A DNA stretch of 64,000 bases from Cordylochernes scorpioides (GCA_030710605.1 CP092886.1:48767966-48831965), one strand, 5' to 3'; shown: positions 49,911 to 60,950, counted from the first letter of the stretch. Program-made: numbers and translations. Notes: generated by a model from the sequence alone, not told the origin.

Positions 49911-50300
49911 CGCCTTTGCCGATTCCAAGCCCGGATGAAAAAGGAGGAGGGGGAGCAGTAACAAGCTCACTAAAAAACCTGGGTTCAGCTGGCCCGGCTG
50001 ATAGTACCCTGTAAGGGCTCCTAATCCAGGGATACAGGATGTCTGTACTCCATGTTAGGAGCGGCTGCACATGGCGTCTGTTCCTCATGTCAGAGGCGGC
50101 CATTTCTTTTGGAACTAAGTCGGCCTGCCACTGAGTAGTGCTCCCAGTCTTAATGACAAAGGCAGACGTATTATAATTTACCCTGTATTGATGATTTTAA
50201 GCTTTACAAGCTTGATACCCTAATATGATTGAGTGGAGATAAGAAAGAAGAAGATAATAGATTTTGTTGATGAGGGCCACAGCCCGAAACAATGGTATTA
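49911..50300 (+). repeat. LINE-like 3' tail family 2, followed by decayed hammerhead family 2 core
   Basis: Tail ends GAGATAAGAAAGAAGAAGAT at about 50255. Immediately after, TTGATGAGGGCCACAGCCCGAAACAATGG (50267-50295) is a family 2 core with C to T at the first invariant base. Confidence 0.65.
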
Positions 50301-50646
50301 CATGTTGGCTTTTTGTCTGAATTTTCCAAAACTTGTGTTGTGGTTAATTTTTTTTCACCACCATTACATTTTGTACTGTGGTGATGAACCAAATGCAATG
50401 TTTTAATGTATTTTTAAAGGGAGAGGTGCCTTTTTGGTACATGAATATTAACTTCCTGCAACTTTATAATAAAATGTATTTCAGCCCCTTTAAAACAATG
50501 AAGAAGTTGATAAACTTGATAAAGTACAATTTGGATTATAGATTAGAGCTACAAGAAAATAAGACCTAATCTAAATAAATTAATAGTATGTCATGGTTTT
50601 TTCTGATGTTTTTTATATTATTTTCCCATTGTATAATTATACAAGG

Positions 50647-51544
50647 AAATTAAAAATTATACCGCGAATGTTTCTTTTAAAAATCGAAATTTATTTTCAA
50701 AGAGAAATAGCGACATTTCTAACTTTGAGGATGAGGTATGGAAAGGTGAAACATGAAGAGTAATGGAGAACGGAAAAATAAAAAGTGTCCAGGGGCGGGA
50801 ATCGAACCCACACCCTTCTGCTTCCCGGGCAGGTGCCTTGTCCACTCGGCTACCCTGGACGTATTTTTCCGTTCATAACTTATATTTAAAGTAACATTTA
50901 AAATACAATATAACGCGGCTGATGATTGTAAAACGAAAATTAAAATTATACCGCGAATGTTTCTTTTAAAAATCGAAATTTATTTTCAAAGAGAAATAGC
51001 GACATTTCTAACTTTGAGGATGAGGTATGGAAAGGTGAAACATGAAGAGTAATGGAGAACGGAAAAATAAAAAGTGTCCAGTGTTATTTTTCCGTTCTCC
51101 ATTACTCTTCATGTTTCACCTTTCCATACCTCATCCTCAAAGTTAGAAATGTCGCTATTTCTCTTTGAAAATAAATTTCGATTTTTAAAAGAAACATTCG
51201 CGGTATAATTTTAATTTTCGTTTTACAATCATCAGCCGCGTTATATTGTATTTTAAATGTTACTTTAAATATAAGTTATGAACGGAAAAATACGTCCAGG
51301 GTAGCCGAGTGGACAAGGCACCTGCCCGGTAAGCAGAAGGGTGTGGGTTCGATTCCCGCCCCTGGACACTTTTTATTTTTCCGTTCTCCATTACTCTTCA
51401 TGTTTCACCTTTCCATACCTCATCCTCAAAGTTAGAAATGTCGCTATTTCTCTTTGAAAATAAATTTCGATTTTTAAAAGAAACATTCGCGGTATAATTT
51501 TAATTTTCGTTTTACAATCATCAGCCGCGTTATATTGTATTTTA
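50647..51544. mobile_element. Head-to-head palindrome of a third tRNA-derived SINE (S3) with 12-bp target duplication
   Basis: AATTATACAAGG stands at 50635-50646 and 51545-51556. Between them two about 430-bp arms (50650-51070 and 51084-51540) are inverse copies around a 13-bp centre near 51071-51083. Each arm holds a tRNA-like head (50780-50855 minus; 51293-51367 plus) flanked by SINE body sequence, so each arm is itself more than one unit. The two heads differ by one base in the anticodon loop (CCGGGAA versus CCGGTAA). The heads have A and B boxes (TAGCCGAGTGGAC, GGTTCGATTCCC) but lack T at position 33, so they are SINE heads and not functional tRNAs. Confidence 0.9.
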
Positions 51545-51556
51545 AATTATACAAGG

Positions 51557-51780
51557 GTATAGATTCTAAATTCATAGATCAAATTTATAATCTTGGTAGG
51601 GTTGGAATATAGGTCCTGTCTTGAGGCTCCCATACATTCCAAGAGATGATCTGGTGAGGCCTCTTTGGTTCTGTAGATGGTACATTGTGAAAAGATCTTT
51701 AAACCATCCTGGAAAAAGAGCGGTCTTGTATGGCCAATTTTGAGCCTAGAAATACAGGTTGCTACCTGTTGGTTCATCCT
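51557..51780 (-). pseudogene. LINE C-terminal fragment with CCHC-like motif
   Basis: Minus-strand frame QVATCISRLKIGHTRPLFFQ...CTIYRTKEASPDHLLEC: the spacing C-x-x-Y..C..PDHLLEC matches LINE 3' ends (compare 15284 and 53690). Its end coincides with the SINE palindrome's target site. Confidence 0.7.
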
Positions 51781-51889
51781 AAATTCCAGAATAGCTCCAG
51801 ACTTTTGGTTCAGGTACTAATGATGGAATATTGACTCCTGTATTTTTGCTTGGATTTTTCTTTTTTTGTATACGTTTGAAAGAGTCAAA

Positions 51890-51975
51890 ATCAAGGTGGT
51901 GATAACAACACTGTTACCGAAATGTCACACACTATTAATTTATTTGGATTAGGTCTTATTTTCTTGAAGTTGATA
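51890..51975 (+). repeat. Hammerhead family 1 right half, partial core
   Basis: TGATAACAACACTGTTACCGAAATGTCACAC without CTGANGA, then the right arm. Confidence 0.65.
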
Positions 51976-52281
51976 TCCTTGTTCATGCTGTTACTGATTG
52001 CAAATGTGTCTAATAGCAATCCAAATATGTGATGCCATTTTCTGAAAACATTAATAAACATAGTTTCAATGGGTTCCTTTCTTGCAAAAGTCCAACCCCA
52101 CCAGTGATAAGGTAAGTAACCTTGTATTTTGAACCAGTGTATGTAAATAAAGGGAATGTATTTAAAAATTATCAGCTGGATGAATAAACAGTTGTTTCCT
52201 GTATATAAATTTCATATCACCATCAAATGTTATTAGCTTTAATAATGATTATAATAACATTGCCTATTACTGGTACTTCAG

Positions 52282-52440
52282 TAGAACCTCCCTTTAGCGG
52301 ACATCACAAAGGACAGTTTTCATTTGCAAAATTACCATTTTTACTATTTAGAAACTCTCCGGTAAGATGACACCTCTCCCTAAAGGACACTTTAGCTCTG
52401 CAATTAGGTGTTGTCCTTTACCGGGAGGTTCTAATGTATT
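52282..52440 (+). repeat. Dispersed repeat 'GTAGAACCTCC', copy 6
   Basis: GTAGAACCTCCCTTTAGCGGAC at the left and TTACCGGGAGGTTCTA at the right: the clearest pair of inverted ends in this family. Confidence 0.7.
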
Positions 52441-52449
52441 TATATTATT

Positions 52450-52830
52450 CCTAACTCCGCCTTTGCCCCGGTCCCAAGCCCGGATGTAAAAAGAGGAGGG
52501 GGAGCAGTAACAAGCTCACTAAAAAACCTGGGTTCAGCTGGCCCGGCTGATAGTATCCTGTAAGGGCTCCTAATCCAGGGATATAGGATGTGCAGCGTTT
52601 GTACTCCATGTTAGGAGCGGCTGTACATGGCGTCTGTTCCTCATGTCAGAGGCGGCCATTTCTTTTGTAGCCAAGTCGGCCTGCCACTGAGTAGTGCTCC
52701 CAGTCTTAATGACAAAGGCAGACACATTCTACTTCACCCAGTCATGATGGTTGTCAAACAGACACCATCAAGGGTCACAACTTGATATCCTAATATGATT
52801 GAGTGGAGATAAGAAGAAGAAGAAAGAAGA
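52450..52830 (+). repeat. LINE-like 3' tail family 2
   Basis: Fullest copy: CTCCGCCTTTGCCCCGGTCCC to GATTGAGTGGAGATAAGAAGAAGAAAGAAG. Confidence 0.7.
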
Positions 52831-53084
52831 ACTATTATTCCTGCATATACCCTACTTTTGGCAAATGGCTTTGGAGAATCTGTACAAGACTGTTGTTGTT
52901 TATTGTTCTTCCTCTAGTTGGCTGAAGATTCTACGTCTTAGTAGCTATGGTGTCATCAGTTCTATACTTCTGGTAATTGGCTCTCTCCTGTTGACCCATG
53001 CGTGTCTACCGTCACCCCCTTGCTGAAAGTGAGGGATCCCACCGGTGACAGGACGAGCTCGCTGTCTAAATAGTTATAATACCA

Positions 53085-53235
53085 TTTAATATACCATTAA
53101 ATTGGCAAAACCGCTGGGAGGGTTCACCACTGATGAGCCAGGCCCTCTCATTAATTTTTCCATTGCAGTAAGGGCAGTAAAAATTGTTTAATTTTTAAAG
53201 AATCATACGCGTCTATAATAGTTTTGAATTTTGAT
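53085..53235 (+). repeat. Repeat family P copy
   Basis: TTGGCAAAACCGCTGGGAGGG, CACTGATGAGCCAGG, GCAGTAAGGGCAGTA and the ACGCGTCTATAATAG end. Confidence 0.7.
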
Positions 53236-53289
53236 AACAGATTGTGCGCTAATGTATCAAAATATAATCTTTACTCTTTTTAGTTATCT

Positions 53290-53503
53290 ACGTTCATGGA
53301 CAAAACTTAAGGAAGTTGTACCTTTTAGCATGTATATCGGGATTGAGACAATAACTCTTAAATATATTTGAAACACAGTGACCTTTATTGAAGACACATG
53401 AGATAATCAAGTGTGAACATAATTGCCTCTGTCTCCTTCAAAAAAATAGACCACCGGTGACATCAAAGACTTTCCACTTCCTTAAATTTTGTCCATGAGT
53501 GTA
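53290..53503. mobile_element. Tc1/mariner-like MITE 'CACTCATGGACAAAAC', copy 2
   Basis: TTCATGGACAAAACTTAAGG and CCTTAAATTTTGTCCATGAGTG as inverted ends; same interior as 34435. Confidence 0.75.
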
Positions 53504-53689
53504 TGTTTTGAAGTTAAGGGTGAGTAGCATCATTGTGACTTGTAAAAATGGAGAATCCCCTCTGAAAGCATGGGTCCAATCAGGTAAAAGAGAAGCTGTA
53601 AAAGATGTAAGCAGGTTTAGTATTTTGGTTTAGACATATTTTAATTTCTGCATGGTTCAACGGACTTATGTTTTCTTTGATCCATAGAG

Positions 53690-53990
53690 ATAGTTTCCAT
53701 CATTCTTGGTACCAAATAGAAAACCCCAAAAAAACAGACCCTCCATCTAAACAAAAGGAAGTCGACATAGTTGGCCAGATGGAAATCTGGTCACCTGCGC
53801 CCTCTAGTCTATAAAGAGGGAGCCAAAAGCTTCCCCATGTGCACTAGGTACAAAACCGAAGAGGCCACTCCCCAACTTATACTAAATTGTATTGGAAAGG
53901 ACAAAGGATCCCTGTACAGAGAACCAAGAAGAGTTCTTGAACTTCTTTATGAGCACGACCTCCAAGATCTTGTCTAATTTAGACTAATTT
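53690..53990 (+). pseudogene. LINE C-terminal fragment
   Basis: The frame around 53771-53977 reads ARWKSGHLRPLVYKEG...CTRYKTEEATPQLILNC...LLYEHDLQDLV, the same end domain as 51557 and 15284 but a different subfamily. Followed by AAAAGGATAAGTAAAAAAA. Confidence 0.7.
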
Positions 53991-54299
53991 AAAAGGATAA
54001 GTAAAAAAAAAAATGTTTTCTCTATACAAGACCAAGGATATAGGTAATTCACAGTGCTTTTCCTAAAATCCTTGGTAGACACTTAACATTCCATAGGCAG
54101 CCACTTCCATGAAGTGATCCCGTTTGTAAAATAAGAAGAAAAATAAATTGAAATGAGAGACAAATGGTGAACCAATCATAAGCTCCAATGAGAATTTACC
54201 TCTAGGAGAGATCAGGGATAACTATGTTTTTGAATATGGAAGTCTCTCATATTGTACTTGAAACATATGTAATTCTTCTATTTGTTTTTCTGGGAAAAA

Positions 54300-54365
54300 A
54301 TAGACACTTCGGCCAGTTAGAGTTTTTATTTTTATTTTCTCAGCGTTTCGACAGGTGTGGATATT
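54300..54365 (-). repeat. Hammerhead family 3, partial copy
   Basis: CACTTCGGCCAGTTAGAGTTTTT and the minus-strand GTCGAAACGCTGAGAAAA 3' half; the CTGACGA half is missing. Confidence 0.6.
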
Positions 54366-54524
54366 GTAAGCAAGGTATTGTGAGCAGTTAATATATGCCT
54401 TTTGTTGTTTATAACAATTTTTATATATAGAAGAAGAAACACAAGTGGGGGAGAAGAGCTTCTTTGTATAAGAGGACGATTATCGTCAAGATAGAGGTTG
54501 TCTGGCCGGCATTCATATTTCTAT

Positions 54525-54625
54525 GAAAAATGGACACTTCGGCCAGTTAGAGTTTTTTTTAATTTTCTCAACGTTTCGACAAAAATCTTTTGTCTTCGTC
54601 AGGAGAAATAAATAAAAATAAAGCA
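54525..54625 (-). repeat. Hammerhead family 3 copy
   Basis: Same CACTTCGGCCAGTTAGAG segment as 54300 with a complete core. Confidence 0.65.
54564..54608 (-). ncRNA. Hammerhead ribozyme candidate, family 3
   Basis: Minus strand: TTTCTC, CTGACGA (54596-54602), an extra A, stem II GACAAAA-GAT-TTTTGTC (7 pairs), GAAACGTT (54570-54577), then GAGAAA. Stem I TTTCTC/GAGAAA is 6 perfect pairs. Stem III is again the self-complementary ACGT. Expected cleavage after the final T. Sequence outside the core is unrelated to families 1 and 2. Confidence 0.7.
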
Positions 54626-56385
54626 TTTGGCAAGGTGTTAAAAATCCAATTAGTATATTTCAGAAAAAAAAAAGAGATTGTATGACACCCCTCCCACACA
54701 TACACAAAATGCTGTTGTCATAATGGATTTGTTATTTCGTGAAAACGCACAATTATTCAAGGATAACAAGCACATTTGTACTGTAGAAGCTCTCACTAAA
54801 GAACGCTTCACGATTTTGCGTGTTGTTCTTGCACAGAGGCCATACTAATCTCTGTATCGTTCCATTTATAGTTTTATACCGCCGAACAAGCAGAGAATAA
54901 CAACACCTATTTGCAGAGAAAAAGTCTTCTTTAGAGAGAGGCAATTGCTATGTAGTCTTTTTGTTTTCAATTCTTTTGGTAGTAATCTTTATTTTAACGA
55001 CCGCTGTGCTTTTATAAGGTTTCTTTGGCAACTGAGCAGCAGATTTCAGAAGATTGGTTCTAGTCATAGAGACATCCAATGGTTTCCCATTTTTGATTAT
55101 TGTAAGAATAAAACGGTATCTCTATATCTTTTATTTAAAATCCCGGCTTTGTAATGGGCAGCACTCTAACGTCCTCGTGTTGGTTGACGTTAATCAGCAA
55201 GAAGTATTTGGAAGTTTAAAAAGAAAAGTCTTTATTTCTTTTAGGCTAACATCAGACATCATATAAATTATATATATTACAATAAGTCAAAAAGGCAACT
55301 GCACAGAGTACCATCAGTGATGTGCTCACTGATAATTTACTATATAGGCATGCCAGCTGCCGTTACAAGCACCAAGATCAATTAACCTTAATGTCGTTAT
55401 TAGGAACATCGTCTTCGGTCTCTTCAGTTTGAAGACTTCACCATAACAGTCCAACACCATCTTTAATAAAAAAAAAATTACTAGGACATCCCTATGTTCT
55501 TTTTAGAATGTCAAATAAAGTGCTTTAAAAATATCTTCAATCAAGTTGAGCTCCCCATCGAGTGAAATGTCCATAGTATTCAAGTTACCTAGCTTCAATC
55601 ACGTCAATGATCCACTTGGAAAAGAACATGATGATCTGAAAGCAGAATATTGTAAGAAAAGAATGCTGCAGACAAGGGTGTCCCAAATTGTTTACCAAAG
55701 ACACTGACTTTCGGCCAATCGGTAACATTCAACATGTCTTCGTAGATGGGATAAGGAAAACAAGGTCTATTCTTTTCAAGGGTTACCATTGATTACCGTA
55801 TACCTGTTCCAGCTCATACACTACTAGCCTCAATACGAATCGCACATCTTACCATGGCTAAGTACCTAAGAGTTGCGTAAAAGTGTCCAATGGGATTCGA
55901 ACAGGGCAAGCCAGATTGTTCAACGGGACCCAATTTCGACCATTCGCAACATAGGGTATGGATTATTTAAACACATAGTGGATAGATGATTAAACATGGC
56001 ATCATTATTACGACCCTGAAACAAAGAGACAGAACTAGCTATCCGTAGGTGCAGAGGCACCGATAAAAAGTCGCTTCTTTTTGAGGTTTTACAAACAATA
56101 TTCTTTGTGATCGTAAGGACTAACCAATTTTTCATTATGTCCTGTAAAGTCACAAATACGTCGAGCGATATCTTCAAATCCTTCAGCATCTCCGTGCGAC
56201 AAGACCCGAGTTAATGGTCACGAAAAGTCTGCATGATAACGCCTGTCCTCACACCGCTGAGGTGACTAAGGTGGCATTTTGTAGGTTGAATTGCTGGATC
56301 ACCCTCCATAAAATCTAGGGCTTTCTCCAAGCGACTTTAAAGTGTTTGAACTTTTCAATAAAGCGCGCTGAATGGCTTTTTTAAA
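54626..56385. other. No recognised gene
   Basis: AT-rich. A weak minus-strand frame near 56090-56200 (ARRICDFTGHNEKL) looks like a decayed enzyme exon, with a frameshift inside; I cannot name it with confidence. 55875-55915 holds a short SINE-head-like piece (AGTGTCCAATGGGATTCGAAC). Confidence 0.4.
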
Positions 56386-56387
56386 AT

Positions 56388-56836
56388 ACACTCATGGACA
56401 AAACTTAAGGAAGTTGTACATTTCAGCATGTATATCGGGATTCAGACAATAACTCTGAAAGATATTACAGTGACCTTTATTGAAGACACACGAGATAACT
56501 ACACTCATGGCCAAAACTTAAAGAAGTTGTACATTTTAGCATGTATATCGGGATTCAGACAATAACTCTGAAAGATATTACAGTGATCTTTATTGAAGAC
56601 ACACGAGATAACTACACTCATGGCCAAAACTTAAAGAAGTTGTACATTTTAGCATGTATATTGGGATTCAGACAATAACTCTGAAAGATATTACAGTGAC
56701 CTTTATTAAAGACACACGATATAACTAAGTGTGAAAAAAAATTGCCTCTGTCTCCTTCAAAAAATAATTTAAAAATGCATAAACAACCAGGTAACATCAG
56801 ACTTTCCACTTCCTTAAGCTTTGTCCATGAATGTAG
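56388..56836. mobile_element. MITE 'CACTCATGGACAAAAC', copy 3, internally expanded by 113-bp tandem units
   Basis: Starts at ACACTCATGGACAAAACTTAAGG; the left end plus adjacent interior repeats at 56388, 56501 and 56614 with an exact 113-bp period; the single right end CCTTAAGCTTTGTCCATGAATGT closes it near 56834. Confidence 0.85.
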
Positions 56837-57255
56837 AACGCGCTCCGAGATAGATGCTACAGCGGATGGCTAAGTTTTCAGAAGTTCGGTCTAAAAAAAA
56901 TCCAAACTTTCGAAGGAAGGATGTGGAAGCATTTTTAGAGAAAGGATGGATGCAGTGGTATGGCCATTGACATAGTCGCCCGTCAAATACATACACGGGA
57001 CTGAACCTCTCTCTATCTGCCAACTGGTACGGCCAGTATATTCGTATGATGACATTAGTGCGCCATCTGTCATTGGAAATTTGAACTATTTTCGACATTT
57101 ATGATTCTTTTTAAAATAAATCAATTTTCTACTGCTATTACTGCAATGATAAAGTAATTTTATCTCAAGAACAATATCCCCAAGGACCCAACGACACCAA
57201 TATAAATTTTAAATGAACAAACCCTGTACATCCCCTACAGTATATTGTAAATATG

Positions 57256-57318
57256 TGGGGGCTGAGAGACTCCATTCCAGCCTGCTGGATGACGCACCGC
57301 GCCGTCAACGCCGTCTGA
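57256..57318 (+). repeat. Left arm of an inverted repeat (GGGGGCTGAGAGACTCC)
   Basis: Complementary to 57580-57634 (GGAGTCTCTCAGCCCCC...). It adjoins a tRNA-Trp-like 3' half. Confidence 0.8.
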
Positions 57319-57363
57319 CTCCACATCAGAAGGTTGCGTGTTCGAATCACGTCCGGCTCACCA
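57318..57363 (+). repeat. tRNA-Trp-like 3' half ending in CCA
   Basis: Anticodon arm TCTGA-CTCCACA-TCAGA (anticodon CCA), T arm GCGTG-TTCGAAT-CACGT, acceptor 3' strand CCGGCTC, A, then CCA. The 5' half is not tRNA-like at this place. Nuclear tRNA genes do not encode CCA, so this may be a reverse-transcribed tRNA piece or a SINE head. Confidence 0.6.
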
Positions 57364-57519
57364 ATGTGGTGTGTCGATTTATTAGTCCAGCGATGGCCCA
57401 GAAAGTATTTCAAAGTTAGTGTTTTATTAGAGTTACTTATTAGCTCAATTTAATATGGGAAGACCAAAAAGGACAACACCCTAGAATGCACATTCTGGTC
57501 CTCTCTGGTTTCCACCGCT

Positions 57520-57715
57520 GTGCCGCCCTGGCGCAGCGGTCGTCATCTCCTGATTTATAGCGCCGCTTGTATGTTTTTGTTGACGGCGCGGTGCGTCATC
57601 CAGCAGGCTGGAATGGAGTCTCTCAGCCCCCACAGTAAATATGATGATCTAGGTTGCTCTTTTTGAGCGGTGGCACCTAATAAAGTTATTTGGAACTTGA
57701 AGTAATTTTATCCCA
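57520..57715 (-). repeat. Right arm of the inverted repeat, with D-arm hairpin and SINE S2-like tail
   Basis: ACCGCTGTGCC-GCCCT-GGCGCAGCGGT forms a hairpin whose right strand is a tRNA A-box-like sequence. After the arm (57580-57634), GGTTGCTCTTTTTGAGCGG...CACCTAATAAAGTTATTT matches the tails at 59530 and 63340. Confidence 0.6.
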
Positions 57716-58007
57716 TTGCAGTAAGGGCAATACAAACACACACACACAAAGCTTTATTAAGACCACCGGTCTTATACAGATTCACCACAGGAAGCAATAA
57801 TAGATGGAGCTCCTATACTCCAGGCAGCGCAGCACCAAACAACAGCCTCCAGGTCTGACACATGTCCAATGACCACACGTTCCTTCGTGCATACGTCATG
57901 GTTAGCGAATCACTCACTGAACAGGCTCAGTAAGGGCAGTAGTAAATTGATTTATTTTAAAAATGAATCATAAGTGTCAAAATAGTTCAGTATATTCGTG
58001 TTTGCAT

Positions 58008-58290
58008 TAAATATCTCAATATTGAAAGACAAGGCGACGAAACCACAGCACTATGAAACGGAAATGAAAATAACAAAGAATATGATCACATTTTCAGTCC
58101 ATAGTCAAAGTTCCACTTCTTCTTTGGTGACCCCATAGTAAACTCTGGATACAATCTGTAGGCTTAACATATCTGGAATACAACCTAAAAATATGAAATC
58201 GTTTAAAAAAGAGAATATTTATCAAGCTTGTAAAAAATGCATTAAAACTAGGCGTTTTGGAGATAAAAGAAGTTTGTATTATGTATAAAA
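58008..58290. repeat. Local repeat R, copy 1
   Basis: GCATTAAATATCTCAATATTGAAAGACAAG through CCACTTCTTCTTTGGTGACCCC to TTTATCAAGCTTG; the same blocks occur at 59228-59400 and, after the SINE S2 insertion, at 59575-59665. Confidence 0.7.
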
Positions 58291-58429
58291 GAAACATTCG
58301 TGCTTTTAAATCCTTTCATTTTATATGGCGCGTTATTGCTTTGTGTTAATGTATGCCTAACTGGCCTTATCTTTATTGTTTGCGGAAGAGCATTGCTCGA
58401 TGCAAATATTTGAATGTAATTCTACTGTC

Positions 58430-58690
58430 CTATAAGCTTATGTCCATAGTTTTCTTGAAAACCATTTCTGAGATTCCATCTTTCAGTGCTGCGTATATAA
58501 GCAGAATCGTCCAATGCAGTATTAGAGCTCTGAGAAGCGGTCTGGTGGATTAAATTGGCAAAACCGCTGGGAGGGTTCACCACTGATGAGTCAAGCCCTC
58601 CCAATATATTTTTTCATCGCAGTAAGGGCAGTAGAAGTTTGTATTATGTATAAAAGAAACATTCGTGCTTTTAAATCCTTTTATTTTTTA
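58430..58690 (+). repeat. Repeat family P copy
   Basis: Inverse partner of 62260-62510 (CTGAGATTCCATC, GCGTATATAAGCAGAATCG, GCTCTGAGAAGCGGTCTGG), with core TTGGCAAAACCG...CACTGATGAGTCAAGCC. Confidence 0.75.
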
Positions 58691-59227
58691 TAAAAGAATG
58701 TAACACAACATCAGCTTTGGCAAATTCAGACAGAAGCCAACAACCTCTATATCATAGTTCTGGTCATAAATGTATAAATTTGCTAAAGATGGTATTGTGA
58801 ACCAACTTTTATCTGTAATTGTGGTTTCTGTATGTGATCCCTCGGGGAAAATTAGAGAAATTAAAGGGGTTAAAGAAAATAAAATAAACCCATTGAGTAT
58901 TCAAGGAGGTAATAAATACAATTGCATGTTTGTTTACGAAACTATACAAAAAAACTTATTTACAGCATTCTATTTATAGAAATAGAGGTCGCTTCTCCCG
59001 TCAAAATGGTCGCTAAACCTAATCGCCATCTATTGATCACAAACTAGCGGAATCGGGTCGGTGACAAAATCTCAACATCAGATTTGGTAAATCGGGACGC
59101 GTCCATCTGTAGACCATGGCTTCGGACTAATGACCCTCGTCAGTCTAGGGCAGATTTTATTCCATGAAAACCACAAGGAATTTAATGAAATATTCACAAT
59201 CTGCCAAAGAGGTGATTATCTGGTAAA

Positions 59228-59400
59228 GTGTTTGCATTAAATAGTTCAACATTGAAAGACAAGACGAAAACACCATAGCACTATGAAACGGAAATGAAAA
59301 TACGGAAGAATATGATCGAATTTTGAGTGCATAGTCCAAGTTCCACTTCTTTGTTGGTGACCCCAGAATAAAGCTGGATACAATCTCCAGGCTAACATAT
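59228..59400. repeat. Local repeat R, copy 2
   Basis: Same sequence as 58008-58170; interrupted at its right by SINE S2. Confidence 0.7.
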
Positions 59401-59408
59401 ATATATAA

Positions 59409-59570
59409 GTCGTTGGATGAGCGGGTAACACCCTCGGTTCCCGACAGTCATGAACCGGGATTGAATCCCGCGTTAAAATTTGTTTAATATGTGAATAGCC
59501 TTCACATATTATTCATTGTTCAATTATCATGAACTAGGTTGCTCTTGTTGAGCGTGACCTATTAATGTGA
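59409..59570 (+). repeat. tRNA-derived SINE S2 in repeat R
   Basis: Head AGTCGTTGGATGAGCGGGTAA (A box) and GGGATTGAATCCC (B box), then GGTTGCTCTTGTTGAGCG. Repeat R resumes after it at 59575 (ACCAGGTTAACATATCTGGC, compare AGGCTAACATATAT before it), showing insertion into R with duplicated target. Confidence 0.75.
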
Positions 59571-59679
59571 ATTTGAACCAGGTTAACATATCTGGCATAC
59601 AACCTACAAATATGGAATCTTTTAAAAAAGAGGACATTTATCAAGCTTAAAAAAAATGTATTAAAACTAATTAATAAAA

Positions 59680-60950
59680 AAAATTATATCTTGTCAAATT
59701 ATAGATAGAAATTTTGCCGGGATCTATAAAAATCAAGGTCGTTTGTTCCATCGAAATAGCCGCTGAATCTAATTACAAAATTATGATGTTTTTTTTTTTT
59801 TGGAAATATAGATCGAAAAGCAAATTGATAAGCTGTATGTATGGTCTCCTCAGACGTCAATGTCGTATACATTTTAATTTATTTAGTAAAGCATTTTATT
59901 AGTTGACACACATAATCAACCTAAAGTTGAGATCATTACTTTTCTGCTAATAGACGACGTCTACACAGTCTACAGCTGGTGTGACATCTCCTCCTGTACC
60001 TTACTTCAACTGGCTAGATGTCCTCTACTGTCCTAGCAACGTACGAGACAAAACCAGCAGTAAAACACTGTCAACAAACCGGACAAATCTTACATATCCC
60101 AATCACCACAGTTATCCTCAGGGCAGAGAAAGTTTCCAGGTTTCCAGAAATTTGCATACTTGTTTAGATTTCCATAGTTACATATATTTCTAAGACAAAT
60201 GGTGATGATGTGCATATTTATTATAGCGAGAACGGAAATTCCATAAAACCAACACAAAAAGATTACCAAATTAACCGTGTCTTGGAATTCGTTCTTATTT
60301 TCTACTACCCCCATACATACGAAGAGAATCTTATTTTGATCATAAAGAAGAAAGAAAACGATGGAAAGAGTAAAGGATAAACAAGGATGGGAAATAAAGT
60401 GTGAAGTCCAGCCGTAAATTTGTATTTTCTAGATCACAGATAGTGTTATTCAGCTTCTTTGTTCTTGAGCAGGTGTCCTAAGTAAGTCCATGCTTCTTTA
60501 TCTTGAGTTCTTTATTTATAGCTTCCCATTCAGACCCTCAGTTCAATTTTATAGAGCTGGTGTGGTTAATTAATAATAATCCACATAAACATTTCTTGCA
60601 AAATCAAGTTTTGTTTCATTGTTATCACTCAGGTTATACCTCGTCATTGTTATTATATTCAGACAACAACAACAACAAAAAAAGAATGAATCCAATTAAA
60701 TAGAAAAAATATATAAATTAGATAATTAATATTTTGCATATTTGCAACAAAAAAAAATATGAATTTTAAAAAGCAAATAAAATTTACAAAAAATAGAAAT
60801 ACAAAACAATAATTTATACATGTCCCCTACAGAGCCATCTATAATTAAATCTTTTGCTTAACAAAAGGCATGAATTGGATAAAAATTATTTACCAATAAT
60901 TTAATTAGAAACATGTCAACCTTTATTAAGATACAAAAGCTACCTTAAAG
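59680..60950. other. No gene recognised
   Basis: AT-rich with simple A/T runs; no coding frame, RNA gene or repeat family that I can support. Confidence 0.45.

Noticed and set aside
50780..50855. A functional tRNA gene
   Set aside because: Good A and B boxes, but C at position 33, a mismatch in the anticodon stem and an extra base before the acceptor; embedded in repeated SINE sequence.
55604..56189. A host gene on the minus strand (frames MVTLEKNRPCFPYP and MLKDLKISLDVF)
   Set aside because: Short, frame-broken, no splice-consistent extension and no family I can name; possible decayed exon only.
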